Shown here piece by piece: positions 1-8,016 of a DNA stretch of 51,938 nt; positions within the stretch are counted from its first letter, which is position 1; every line of letters starts with the position of its first letter. Below the pieces are notes generated by a model that saw nothing but the letters and a program-made list of their open reading frames with translations, ran no database searches and was not told the origin of the DNA. Origin of the DNA: Bacteroidetes bacterium GWF2_49_14 (GTDB lineage Bacteria > Bacteroidota > Bacteroidia > Bacteroidales > UBA12481); NCBI GenBank assembly GCA_001769295.1, contig MEOR01000146.1, positions 1 to 51,938 on the forward strand. Direction: 5' to 3'. The translations under genes and the position numbers were made by a program.

Positions 1-1831
1 CTCCGTTTCTCCCCTTGTCGAACATCGGAATTTTATAAAATCTGCCAACCACACCGGTTGAATACCAAAGGTTCATCTCACGGAGTTCTTCTGTTTGGCT
101 TATGGTAACCTGCACGCTTACGGATCCCTCGCCGTTTTTATTCTGATGGGTGACTGCCCCGATGGTTACTCCCGTCTTGTTTACCTCTTCATTTTTCATC
201 AGGTAGGATTTCCGGGAATCTGCAAATTCTTTTAATTGCGGGATCGCTTCTTCAAACTCAGATGTGGAATAGAGCTTCTTGGTATCCGCGCGTAAGGAAC
301 TGTCGATCAGGGATGTATATGCTTCCATTCTGGAATTCAGACGCTCAGGATTGAGCGAATTCTGGATAATGGTACGCAGGTGAGCCAGGGAACGCTGCCT
401 CAGCGAAGGGACTTTTAGAATCCGGTTCATCAGGGGATAGTTTTCATTATCCTCATTCATAAACGGATCCCAGCCGGGATTGCGTTCCGGGAACGTTGAG
501 TTTCCATCATATTCCAGTGGAACCAGCCGGCCGGATTCGGGCTCATAGTAGATGTAATAGTCCATGCCTCCCTTGAACACATATCCGTCATCGTCGACAA
601 AAACGATCTCGCAGGCTAGCATCCAGAGCGTGCGGTCTATATCGAGATATACGGACAGGGAATCTTCGAGTTGCGCAGGCGGTATAGTATTCAGGATCTG
701 AGTTGTCTTTACCAGGTCGCTCCACGGTTCCTCCTGTTCGCTTGACTTGAGGGTATAGCTTTTCTGATAGGTAGCCGTGTCCTCGCCTAGATAATTCAGA
801 CCACTCTGTCCGCCACCGAACATTCCACCCCGGCCTCCCAGACCGTCCATCCCGCCGGGACCACCGCGCATGCTGTCTCGATTCTCACCCATTCTGCGAC
901 CGCCAGGCATTCCGGGCATACCCATACCACCCGGGCCGCCCATCTCGATTCCATTGGCCTTGAACAGGGAATCCATTTGGGTGCGCATCTCCGGATTCAT
1001 CCTGCCGGGACCCATCGGGCCTGATGCACGGAACATAGAGTCTATTTTTTGACGCAAGGTTGAATCCATCTGGCCAAATGGTCCGCCGTCGGATCCGCCC
1101 CTAGGCATGCCCATCGGTCCGCCAGGAAACCCTCCCATCATACCGCCCGGCCCTCCCATCGGACCGTTTGCATCATTGAATGCCCTCCAGCGTGATCCAT
1201 TATCACTGAGGAACCATTCCTTAAGAAATTCAGAGTTCAGTTGCTGGATATTAGAATAGATGCCCCAATACTCACCATTGAGGAACAATTTCACAAAACT
1301 GGCTTTGGCCGCAGGAACATAATCCCGAATCAGGTTGAGATAGAGAACCTCACGGATCATCGATGGATCTTCCGCCGCGTTATTGAGGTTCAGAGTTTTG
1401 TACCCTTTCAGCTTCAGGCTGTCGGTCGTGTAATCAATACTGATGTTGAACGACTTCTTTTTCGAATCTCCGGTCATCATATAGGAGGTCATTCCCTTGA
1501 ATCTGATCCCGACGCCCTCATAAATTTTATCCTGATATTTCAGGTTAGCCTTGATGTCCAGTCCTTTATCGTGATTCACCAACAGGGAATCCCAGTAATT
1601 CGGATCTGAAAACTCCAGGTAAATGGAATTTAGCTTAGCCTCATCATAAAATCCCTTTGAGGCTTTCCCACCGGTAATCAGCCGTGATGAATCACTTGAG
1701 TAGTAAATGTTCTTCGGCAGCTTCTGTGCCATTAACCGGTAACCGGCAACCGGTAACAGGCAACCGGAAACCAGCAACCAGCAACCCGTAACCAGAACTA
1801 CGCTTTTTAAGATTCCTTTGTATGATTTCAT
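1..1831 (-). CDS. CotH-like kinase-family secreted protein (3' end cut by window edge)
   Basis: The reverse frame is open from an ATG at 1831 to the window edge (about 610 codons, no stop seen); it is missing from the ORF track because it is unfinished. The N-terminus is a signal peptide whose hydrophobic core is made from 7-bp repeats (VTGCWLLVSG). The body looks like the CotH family (atypical protein kinase fold, PF08757): a region around LNLNNAAEDPSMIREVLYL, then NGEYWGIYSNIQQLN, and a likely catalytic segment LACEIVFVDDDGYVF ... PLEYDGNSTF near residues 410-440. Between about residues 220 and 335 there is a long Gly/Met/Pro-rich low-complexity insert (GGPGGMGMPGMPGG) not typical of the fold. 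It follows the GH31 gene on the same strand, 67 bp downstream. The role in this organism is unknown; CotH proteins in Bacteroidota are usually secreted and poorly characterised. Confidence 0.8.
   Translation of the reverse strand, partial: MKSYKGILKSVVLVTGCWLLVSGCLLPVAGYRLMAQKLPKNIYYSSDSSRLITGGKASKGFYDEAKLNSIYLEFSDPNYWDSLLVNHDKGLDIKANLKYQDKIYEGVGIRFKGMTSYMMTGDSKKKSFNISIDYTTDSLKLKGYKTLNLNNAAEDPSMIREVLYLNLIRDYVPAAKASFVKLFLNGEYWGIYSNIQQLNSEFLKEWFLSDNGSRWRAFNDANGPMGGPGGMMGGFPGGPMGMPRGGSDGGPFGQMDSTLRQKIDSMFRASGPMGPGRMNPEMRTQMDSLFKANGIEMGGPGGMGMPGMPGGRRMGENRDSMRGGPGGMDGLGGRGGMFGGGQSGLNYLGEDTATYQKSYTLKSSEQEEPWSDLVKTTQILNTIPPAQLEDSLSVYLDIDRTLWMLACEIVFVDDDGYVFKGGMDYYIYYEPESGRLVPLEYDGNSTFPERNPGWDPFMNEDNENYPLMNRILKVPSLRQRSLAHLRTIIQNSLNPERLNSRMEAYTSLIDSSLRADTKKLYSTSEFEEAIPQLKEFADSRKSYLMKNEEVNKTGVTIGAVTHQNKNGEGSVSVQVTISQTEELREMNLWYSTGVVGRFYKIPMFDKGRNG
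1733..1795. repeat. 7-bp tandem array (AACCGGY family) inside the CotH-like signal peptide
   Basis: Degenerate copies of a heptamer such as taaccgg / caaccgg run through the first codons of the CotH-like gene. Read on the minus strand they give the hydrophobic stretch after GILKSVV. The same heptamer occurs at 3892-3942, 4039-4094, 20966-21008 and about 27973-27998. Confidence 0.85.
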
Positions 1832-1898
1832 TTCCGTTCAATCCAATTGTGGCTGTTGGATCATCAAACGGACAGATAGTTTAACGGGATCTTCGCCG

Positions 1899-3998
1899 TT
1901 AACGTGACATTAACGTCCAGAAGATCCGGGAGTAGCCCAATGAGGACTTTCCGGTCTGGATGGTGGAGTTGATGTTTGCCCGGGTCGAGAGTTGCTGGAT
2001 GGAATAGTCCCCTTTTTCAAAATCAAAAGTTTTACCGTCGTCGTTATACAGGTTGAACTGTCCTTCTTTGGTGCCGTAGACCCGAACTTCAACCGGTGTC
2101 TCCCGACTCCAGTCTGAGGTTTGCCTCACCGCGGGGATCATCGGAATCATGCCGCCATCCCTTACGAACAGCGGGATCTTATCCAGCACAGCCTTAATGC
2201 TTATGGTGCCGGAGCCGGCCGGTTTTCCGGAATAAAAATCGAACCATTCGCCGGGAGGCAGGATTACGGTACGTTCGGTTTCGCCCGTGAAGAAGGGAGC
2301 CACCAGCAGATTGTCACCTACCATATATTGGTTTTTGATCTCTCCCGATGCCGGAAATCCGTCGACCAGCTCCATGGCACGGAACGGCGGCTTGCCCTCA
2401 AAATAATATTGGGCGAAAGTTGAATAGAGGTAGGGAAGGAGCTGCATCCGGAGGAAGGCCACATCCTGACTAGCCTTGTACACATCCGGAAAAGACCAGG
2501 GCTTCGTTCCGTCGGCCCAGGCGTTGATCATGGCCATTGGCGAGAAGCAGACGGTTTGCATCCGGCGGACCCACTCTTCGGAGGAACCGCTCGCACGAAC
2601 TTCCGGGGTCCAGAGCAGGCCGGAAAAGCCGGAATTGATGAGGGCTGTGATGAAATCCTTATGACTATAGTAATCATTATAAATAACATACGGAAAGGAA
2701 ACTGAGCCTGCATTAGCCGCGCGGATCAGGCCGTAGGTCCGTTCATTCTTTTGCCTGAAAATCTCGTCAGTCAGAGTCATCATCTGGAGCCCATAGGTCT
2801 GGCGCATCTGCTCGCCGTCGCGTCCGGATGGGAAGGTCGCCCCATCGGGCCAGAGCCAGGAGTCGAATCCGTCGACTTCATCCATCTTGAATCCGCTGGC
2901 ACCGATATCGAGCTGATTTTTAACGAAATGATCCTGCATGATCTTTCGGGCCTCCGGCAGGGTATAATCGGCAACCGTTCCGCACCAGACGGTATGGGAG
3001 CCGGTAAGGTCCTTCATTCTTACATCGAGGGTGCCGCCGGGAACCAGATAGGGATTCATCCACAAATTCAGGTGAATGCCCTTTGACCCCATTTCGCCGA
3101 TAAATGAGGCTGGCTGCGGGAACCGGTTCTGATCCCATTCAAAGGAGCAGGGGTAGGAATGGCTGTGCCAGCCGGGCTCGAGTCCCACCACATCGAGCGG
3201 GAAATTGTTTCGTTCAAATCCGGCCGCCTCTTCACGTACCTCCTTTTCTGCATAAAGGGTTGGGGTCCGTTGCCAGAATCCCAAGCCCCATTTTGGCGGG
3301 ATGATTCCGCCGCCACAGTAGAGGTTGAAGCGCTGAACCACCTCCATCATGTTCCTGCCGGTGAACAGGATGATTTCCACGCCGGCTTCCGGGATCACCA
3401 TCCCGATATTGTCCGAATAGGGCTGGGCATCCCATGCCTTGTCGGTGTTCCGGTCGCGGGTAACGGGCGGATTTTTGCTGTCCTTCCGTACTCCAGATCC
3501 AACCGAAACATCGATATACCGAGCAGCATTCACGAGCACGCCATAGCCCTTGCTGGAGACGAAGAAGGGCACCGGAGCATGCGTTCGCCCGTTATCTTCA
3601 CCTCCGTAATGGTCCACATGAAGCCTGAATATCCTTCCTCGCTGAGCTATCGTTTTGAAATTCAGGCCGAATCCATAGATCTGTTCCTCGCGGTCCAGCG
3701 GAAACTGAAGGCAGGTGCGGCCGTTAACCACTTCAGCCTTGATTTCATTCAGGTTGATGGGCACCGGAGCATCACCTAGCGCTTTAATGGCTTCGGCCCG
3801 CGGCTCCCGGTTGGCAACGGAGAGGAGGTTGAAGGCGGCCGACTCGCCGATGATTGCACGGTAAGTGCCGGGGTAAGTCAGGTTCCAGACAGGTTGCTGG
3901 TTGGAAGAAAGTTGCCGGTTGCCAGTTGCCGGTTGCCGGTTAAGGGAGCATGAGGCCAGGACCGTAATAGAAAGAAGGATGGTGAAAATTGAGCGCAT
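1899..3998 (-). CDS. GH31 family glycoside hydrolase, lipoprotein
   Basis: This 699-residue protein starts at an ATG and has a lipoprotein signal peptide (MRSIFTILLSITVLASC), so it is probably anchored in a membrane facing the periplasm or cell surface. The GH31 (alpha-glucosidase/alpha-xylosidase) fold is shown by VVGLEPGWHSHSYPC, LNLWMNPYLVPGG and the nucleophile segment GFKMDEVDGFD (Asp near residue 371). A YNDYYSHKDF segment near residue 441 aligns with the usual acid/base Asp; the common DIGGF is replaced by WTPEVR, which suggests a distinct subgroup. A C-terminal DUF5110-like beta domain follows (VEVRVYGTKEGQFNLYNDDG). Residues just after the lipobox (LNRQPATGNRQLSSNQQP) are encoded by heptamer repeats. 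The substrate cannot be read from the sequence. It is part of a minus-strand run of secreted proteins. Confidence 0.92.
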   Translation of the reverse strand: MRSIFTILLSITVLASCSLNRQPATGNRQLSSNQQPVWNLTYPGTYRAIIGESAAFNLLSVANREPRAEAIKALGDAPVPINLNEIKAEVVNGRTCLQFPLDREEQIYGFGLNFKTIAQRGRIFRLHVDHYGGEDNGRTHAPVPFFVSSKGYGVLVNAARYIDVSVGSGVRKDSKNPPVTRDRNTDKAWDAQPYSDNIGMVIPEAGVEIILFTGRNMMEVVQRFNLYCGGGIIPPKWGLGFWQRTPTLYAEKEVREEAAGFERNNFPLDVVGLEPGWHSHSYPCSFEWDQNRFPQPASFIGEMGSKGIHLNLWMNPYLVPGGTLDVRMKDLTGSHTVWCGTVADYTLPEARKIMQDHFVKNQLDIGASGFKMDEVDGFDSWLWPDGATFPSGRDGEQMRQTYGLQMMTLTDEIFRQKNERTYGLIRAANAGSVSFPYVIYNDYYSHKDFITALINSGFSGLLWTPEVRASGSSEEWVRRMQTVCFSPMAMINAWADGTKPWSFPDVYKASQDVAFLRMQLLPYLYSTFAQYYFEGKPPFRAMELVDGFPASGEIKNQYMVGDNLLVAPFFTGETERTVILPPGEWFDFYSGKPAGSGTISIKAVLDKIPLFVRDGGMIPMIPAVRQTSDWSRETPVEVRVYGTKEGQFNLYNDDGKTFDFEKGDYSIQQLSTRANINSTIQTGKSSLGYSRIFWTLMSR
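3892..3942. repeat. 7-bp tandem array inside the GH31 post-lipobox linker
   Basis: Plus-strand units such as ttgccgg repeat through codons just after the lipobox Cys and encode a Q/N/P-rich linker. Frame is kept because three heptamers equal seven codons. Confidence 0.82.
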
Positions 3999-4038
3999 TT
4001 GGTTGAAGTTAATTAGTACTTGCGGTTAATTCTGGCTC

Positions 4039-4094
4039 TAACCGGTAACCGGTAACCGGCAACTGGCAACTGGCTTCAACCGGCAACCGGCAAC
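4039..4094. repeat. 7-bp tandem array between GH31 and the six-hairpin glycosidase-like gene
   Basis: Units such as aaccggt / caaccgg fill most of the roughly 100 bp intergenic gap 3999-4099. Confidence 0.85.
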
Positions 4095-4099
4095 GAGTT

Positions 4100-6250
4100 T
4101 CAACCGTCACTTTTAATCAGCACGGTAATCTTGCTTCCCTTCCCCGCTTCGAGGCTGACATCTTCTCCCTCGAGCGACCAACCGGCGGTGTGCACCACGA
4201 TTTTCGTACAGCCCGGATCGCTGAGGGGATCAATTTTTAGCGTGGCGCTCTTGCCGTTTGCCGCTATTTTCAGTTCCATTGTAAGTGGACCGAAAGGTGT
4301 GGCAATGCCGTCAAGCTTCGTCACCATGCCGGGCCGGGTCCATTCGGCCGGCATGCCTTCGAAAAGGTGCAGCTCTGTGCCCCGGTCAAGGGCAAGAAGA
4401 TGGACTGTTAGCCTGATAAACTCTGCAGAAGCCCAGTTGTGCGGCATGTCTCCCACTTTTTTGAAGGGTTCACCCTTCGGCGACTGCTCCTCGCGCCAGG
4501 CCAGGAGCGGTGAGGCATGGTTGGCAAAGGCATAGAGGCTGTTCGCAGCCTTCGGCCCTTCACCCTGCCACAACCAGGCATGACCATAAAAGGATGCAAA
4601 ATAGTTCCAGAAACCTTTGGCATCCCAACCGGTACCGTAAACCATTCCTTCCCGCTCGGTGGCCTCGAGCATCCTGAGGTTACCATTGACAAACGAATCC
4701 TTGCGATCAAACAACTGGCCGGGGTATACGGCCTGGCAAAACGACCACTGTGCTCTCTGGGGCAGCGTCTTGGCACCCTCAGAACCCATCAGTGTTGGCA
4801 GGTAGGAATTCCCTGTCGAATCCGTGAGCATATCCCGCTTTGCCGTTTCCCTGAAACGCGAATAGAAATCGGAATAAACCTTTTCCCATTTTTGTGCCTC
4901 GGCTTCCTTTCCAAGCCAGCGTGTAGCCTGAATGAACGACTTCATCCCCAGCAGGTTCCAATAAACATTGGTGTATTCCTGTCCGAAATTTAAACCCCCA
5001 TCGATGGTGCCGGCCGGCATGAGACCGTCGTTAAGGGGGGTATCATCCTTCCAGGAATCTTCCCTCAATTTGACAATATAGGCCATTGCCCGCTCCAGTT
5101 TGGGCCATTCCGATTCCAGCCAGGGCTTGTCCTGGGTGAGCATCGCATGGCGCACTGCGGTCCACGTGATGATCCCGTTCTCTTTCCAGTATTTCTCCAT
5201 CACCTCAAACCGGCCATCCTCTTTCTGGAAGGATAAATTGTATTTGACCCCGTTGCGGGCTTCGCTGCCGGTGCCCAGAATCGTAGCTGCTTCAAGCAAA
5301 AATGCGCCGTCCACAATCCACAGACCACGGTAGCAGGTGGGTCCAACCTGAAAAGCTGGCAATGCATTTTTTATTTCCCTCGATTGCCAGATATTCCGGA
5401 TGGAAGCATCGATCAGGTTTTGGATACCCTTGTCGGGAACCGAGATCCTGCCATAAGGCAGATCTGCAGATTTCCAGTAGGATACAGCCTGACTCCTGCA
5501 CTGTTCCGCTTCATCGGTTGTTCGGGGCCATTCAGCCAGCGCACCGCCCCCATAAAGAACCACGGCAAAAGTGAGTTTTTGTCCCGGCTCCAGAACCACC
5601 GGCTTCAGGGTAACCCGGTTCTCCTGACCTGATGTCGTCCGGGATGCTGTATCCAGCGGCATGGTGCAGCCGAGCCTTTCACGGTTGTTCAGGATAAAAT
5701 GACCGTTGCTGAACTGAACCGGCAGGGTGCTGTTTATACGGATCACTGGCTCCAGCGTGCGTGTATGATTGCTGTTGTTTTTTACACGGATGATAATCAA
5801 GTCATTACGCGGATTTTCCTTGCCGGCACCCCGGTCCATCTCAGGTTCATCGGAGAGCGGAGTGGCACTGGCCAGTTCAGCTTCGGGAATTCGTGTCACA
5901 GCGAATGCTTCCTCGGTGACCTCCAGATTCAGATGCTGCTTTTGGGTAATGACAATCGGAATACGAGGCGAGAACAGTGCCTGTCTGATCCGTGCCAGAT
6001 TTTCTGTCACCTCAATTCCGATACGCGTTCGGGGTTCCCCGTACTGGTTCACCGGAAACTGGTGAGTCACCAGGTTACCCTGCTCATCAACAAGCGTTTT
6101 AAAAGGATCGTCCGGCAGACAGATCGTGCTTTGCCAGAAGGGCGGAGCAAAGCGGAAATCAACGCTCCGTTCCTGGGAGTTAGCTTGATACAAGGTGCCG
6201 AATATCAGAATAAAGCAAAACGAGATCGTCTTCAGGGTAACGTGTTTCAT
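4100..6250 (-). CDS. Secreted six-hairpin ((alpha/alpha)6 barrel) glycosidase-like protein
   Basis: The ORF track starts this frame at 6259, but that codon is TTG; the ATG at 6250 gives a standard signal peptide (MKHVTLKTISFCFILIFGTLYQANSQ) and is preferred. The mature protein of about 690 residues begins with a beta-rich region. It continues with an alpha-helical barrel-like region containing CYRGLWIVDGAFLLEAATIL, NDGLMPAGTIDGGLNFG, VYWNLLGMKSFI and GTGWDAKGFWNYFASFYGHAWLW. It ends with MPHNWASAEFIRLTVHLLAL and a small beta domain. This arrangement resembles GH78-type and related six-hairpin glycosidases, but I cannot assign a family or substrate. It lies between the CAP-domain protein and GH31 on the same strand, so a shared glycan target is likely. 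Confidence 0.75.
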   Translation of the reverse strand: MKHVTLKTISFCFILIFGTLYQANSQERSVDFRFAPPFWQSTICLPDDPFKTLVDEQGNLVTHQFPVNQYGEPRTRIGIEVTENLARIRQALFSPRIPIVITQKQHLNLEVTEEAFAVTRIPEAELASATPLSDEPEMDRGAGKENPRNDLIIIRVKNNSNHTRTLEPVIRINSTLPVQFSNGHFILNNRERLGCTMPLDTASRTTSGQENRVTLKPVVLEPGQKLTFAVVLYGGGALAEWPRTTDEAEQCRSQAVSYWKSADLPYGRISVPDKGIQNLIDASIRNIWQSREIKNALPAFQVGPTCYRGLWIVDGAFLLEAATILGTGSEARNGVKYNLSFQKEDGRFEVMEKYWKENGIITWTAVRHAMLTQDKPWLESEWPKLERAMAYIVKLREDSWKDDTPLNDGLMPAGTIDGGLNFGQEYTNVYWNLLGMKSFIQATRWLGKEAEAQKWEKVYSDFYSRFRETAKRDMLTDSTGNSYLPTLMGSEGAKTLPQRAQWSFCQAVYPGQLFDRKDSFVNGNLRMLEATEREGMVYGTGWDAKGFWNYFASFYGHAWLWQGEGPKAANSLYAFANHASPLLAWREEQSPKGEPFKKVGDMPHNWASAEFIRLTVHLLALDRGTELHLFEGMPAEWTRPGMVTKLDGIATPFGPLTMELKIAANGKSATLKIDPLSDPGCTKIVVHTAGWSLEGEDVSLEAGKGSKITVLIKSDG

Positions 6251-6288
6251 GAGTTGCAAGGGTTTTGTTGTTTAGGTTCCGGTTCGAT

Positions 6289-6831
6289 CTATTGAGGTTT
6301 GGCGAAAACCTGTGTCCAGTACATCCCCGTGAGCCAGGCCCCCATCTCAGTGTATGCCGGATTCATGATGTTGACACAATGTCCCGGGCTTTTCAGCCAC
6401 TCTTTCATCACCTCATCTTCGTATAGAGCGCCATACGCCACGTTTTCGCCACAGGCCGACCAGAAATAATGCTGTGTATAGATCCGGTCGTCCACATTTT
6501 TTCCATCACTCCCGGTATGGCTGAAGAATTGATTATCAAACATATCCTTGCTGTGGTCACGGGCTGCAAGTTCCAGTTGTTGATTCCATTTTACCGGGTT
6601 GACAGCCTTGTACCATTTTGTGCCGCAGAATCTCCCCTTGTTCCGGGCACTGTTCACCTCCCTGAGCAATTTCGACCGGCTGAACATAAGTTCATCGCCC
6701 GGCTCTTCTGCCGAGCAGGAGGCGGTGAATAGCAGGAACAGCAAGGCAAGAAGACTATGAGACCAAGAGACTGTAAGACCAAGAGACCAAGGGACTGAGA
6801 GACCGAGAGACCGGGTGAATAGGGAAGCCAT
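6289..6831 (-). CDS. CAP-domain (SCP/PR-1-like) lipoprotein
   Basis: The track's 6885 start is a TTG and would overlap the upstream gene; the ATG at 6831 (MASLFTRS) fits better and gives about 180 residues. A long N-terminal region ends in a hydrophobic stretch and lipobox (LLALLFLLFTASC). The CAP domain (PF00188) is clear: LLREVNSARNKGRFCG, WNQQLELAARDHSKDM, FFSHTGSDGKNVDDRI, CGENVAYG and EWLKSPGHCVNIMNPAYTEMG. The usual CAP His/Glu residues (SHTG, GEN, GHCVNIM) are present. Bacterial CAP proteins are extracellular and mostly of unknown function. The segment SLGLSVPWSLGLTVSWSHS is encoded by 8-bp gagac-type repeats, so the signal sequence has been extended by repeat DNA. Confidence 0.85.
   Translation of the reverse strand: MASLFTRSLGLSVPWSLGLTVSWSHSLLALLFLLFTASCSAEEPGDELMFSRSKLLREVNSARNKGRFCGTKWYKAVNPVKWNQQLELAARDHSKDMFDNQFFSHTGSDGKNVDDRIYTQHYFWSACGENVAYGALYEDEVMKEWLKSPGHCVNIMNPAYTEMGAWLTGMYWTQVFAKPQ
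6751..6812. repeat. 8-bp tandem array (GAGAGACY family) inside the CAP protein signal region
   Basis: Degenerate units gagaccaa / gactgaga / gaccgaga lie within the first 30 codons of the CAP-domain gene. The same family is seen at 7761-7812 and, most regularly, at 21026-21129. Confidence 0.82.
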
Positions 6832-6835
6832 GAGT

Positions 6836-7876
6836 TTATTCCAGTTGATTAATGAGAATTGCGGGTTCAAAGATCTGGCCAACAATCAATTGCCTGTTCC
6901 AGATTAATGCCGCAGAGGCGGCACTGATGATCCCGCCGTTATCGGAATAAAGAACGGATGAACTGCCGGTTGTAGTATCGATCTTCAGAACAAGGGAGGG
7001 GGAGGGCTTTTCCCGGTTGCCCACATGACTTATGAATTTCAGCGGTTTTGCATGGCTGGTGGTCAGGAGAAATCCATCATATATCCTGATATTATCCCCG
7101 CCCTTGATTTTAGTGAGTGTTCTCTTGTCAGCCAATGCCCCGTTTTTATAGGTATACCGATACAGGCGGTTCTCAAGCGAGCCGCAAGCATAAAGGTTTT
7201 CGCCCGACCCGGCCAGTCCGGCGGGCATCCCAAGTTTCTCAGCTACGACATTCCAGTTGCCAATCCCGTCGAATCGGACTATATTCCCGCGTTTCAACCT
7301 GAAGATCTTTTCGGCCATGCTGCCGCGTCTGGCTGCATCATTGCACACCAGAATGCTGCCATCCGGATAGGCCTGAAGTGCATTTGGAGAAATCAGTAAA
7401 TTATCGTGGAAGACCTTCTCGAAAAACAGGGTATCATTAGAAACCCGGTAACGGAGCACGGGGTGATACCGGGCTACCTCATCGTGACTGATCACAAACA
7501 GGTAACGGCGGGAATCAAGGGTGAGCAAGCTTATCCCGTGCGGCCTGAATACCAGGCCTGCGGGTTCATGGACCCTTTTCAGCGTCTCCACCTTGCCGCT
7601 CTCCAGATAAAAGGCCTGTATCTCACCGTAAGCCGGATACTCCTCCCTGCGCCCGGCGCAAGAGATCAGTACCCTTGGCGGGTTGTTCAGCGAATCCAAC
7701 ACCAGGTCCTCCGGACCGTAGCCGGTTGTCCGTAGAGACGCATCATTATGCGTCTCTACCTCGAGACTAAGAGACCAAGAGACTGAGAGACTGTAAGACG
7801 GTAAGACGGTAAAAATGGTAAAACAGGAGATCAGGATAACCCTCCGGCTCAACCATTTCAACCTTTCTTCAACCAT
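6836..7876 (-). CDS. Six-bladed beta-propeller (SMP-30/paraoxonase-like) secreted protein
   Basis: The frame is open to 8065, but the first ~60 codons are only repeats (VEMVEMVEMVEM) and overlap the end of the upstream gene. The ATG at 7876 (MVEERLKWLSRRVILISCFTIFTVLPSYS) gives a plausible signal peptide; a TTG at 7861 is an alternative. The body has propeller-like repeats of hydrophobic strands: GPEDLVLDSLNNPPRVLISCAG, LVFRPHGISLLTLDSRRYLFVISHD, SPNALQAYPDGSILVCND, MPAGLAGSGENLYACGSLENRLYRY. This resembles SMP-30/gluconolactonase- and arylesterase-like propellers. Enzyme activity is not certain. Just after the signal peptide, SLSVSWSLSLEVETHNDASL is made of an octamer array followed by a 28 bp palindrome. 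It ends 4 bp before the CAP gene start, so the two are probably cotranscribed. Confidence 0.72.
   Translation of the reverse strand: MVEERLKWLSRRVILISCFTIFTVLPSYSLSVSWSLSLEVETHNDASLRTTGYGPEDLVLDSLNNPPRVLISCAGRREEYPAYGEIQAFYLESGKVETLKRVHEPAGLVFRPHGISLLTLDSRRYLFVISHDEVARYHPVLRYRVSNDTLFFEKVFHDNLLISPNALQAYPDGSILVCNDAARRGSMAEKIFRLKRGNIVRFDGIGNWNVVAEKLGMPAGLAGSGENLYACGSLENRLYRYTYKNGALADKRTLTKIKGGDNIRIYDGFLLTTSHAKPLKFISHVGNREKPSPSLVLKIDTTTGSSSVLYSDNGGIISAASAALIWNRQLIVGQIFEPAILINQLE
7732..7759. repeat. 28 bp palindrome (GTAGAGACGCAT arms) in the propeller gene
   Basis: Perfect 12 bp arms GTAGAGACGCAT / ATGCGTCTCTAC with a 4 bp loop. Read on the minus strand in frame as VETHNDASL. Related copies lie at 11237-11282, 20167-20194 and 21639-21677. 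Confidence 0.9.
7761..7812. repeat. 8-bp array (gagac family) in the propeller gene
   Basis: Units such as gagactaa, gagaccaa and gagactga run directly after the 28 bp palindrome and decay into gtaagacg copies. Confidence 0.75.
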
Positions 7877-7947
7877 TTCAACCATTTCAACCATTTCAAC
7901 CATTTCAACCAATTCAACCGTTTCAACCAATTCAACCGTTTCAACCA
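7850..7947. repeat. 9-bp tandem array (TTCAACCAT family) at the propeller gene start
   Basis: About ten units of ttcaaccat with variants ttcaaccaa and ttcaaccgt. Minus-strand reading gives VEMVEM / VETVEL. A short run of ttccaca units (7948-7980) follows. The unit length is divisible by three, so copy-number change never shifts frame. Confidence 0.9.
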
Positions 7948-7990
7948 ATATCACATTTCCACATTCCACATTCCACATTTCACCGGGCAA

Positions 7991-8016
7991 CACGGGCGCA
8001 CGCGGTGCGCCCCTAC
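7991..8016. repeat. GC-rich palindrome overlapping the stop of the DUF5107 gene
   Basis: The element contains inverted arms gggcgcac / gtgcgccc and ends in cctac. The TAG stop of the DUF5107/TPR gene (8013-8015) is inside this element, so the repeat supplies the stop codon. Confidence 0.75.

Noticed and set aside
2600-2690. GH31 acid/base residue seemed to be missing because DIGGF is replaced by WTPEVR
   Set aside because: The acid/base Asp is expected earlier, and YNDYYSHKDF provides an Asp at the aligned place, so the enzyme is probably not inactive.
3159-3779. 206-residue plus-strand ORF opposite GH31
   Set aside because: Shadow frame of the GH31 gene; no signal, promoter or family pattern.
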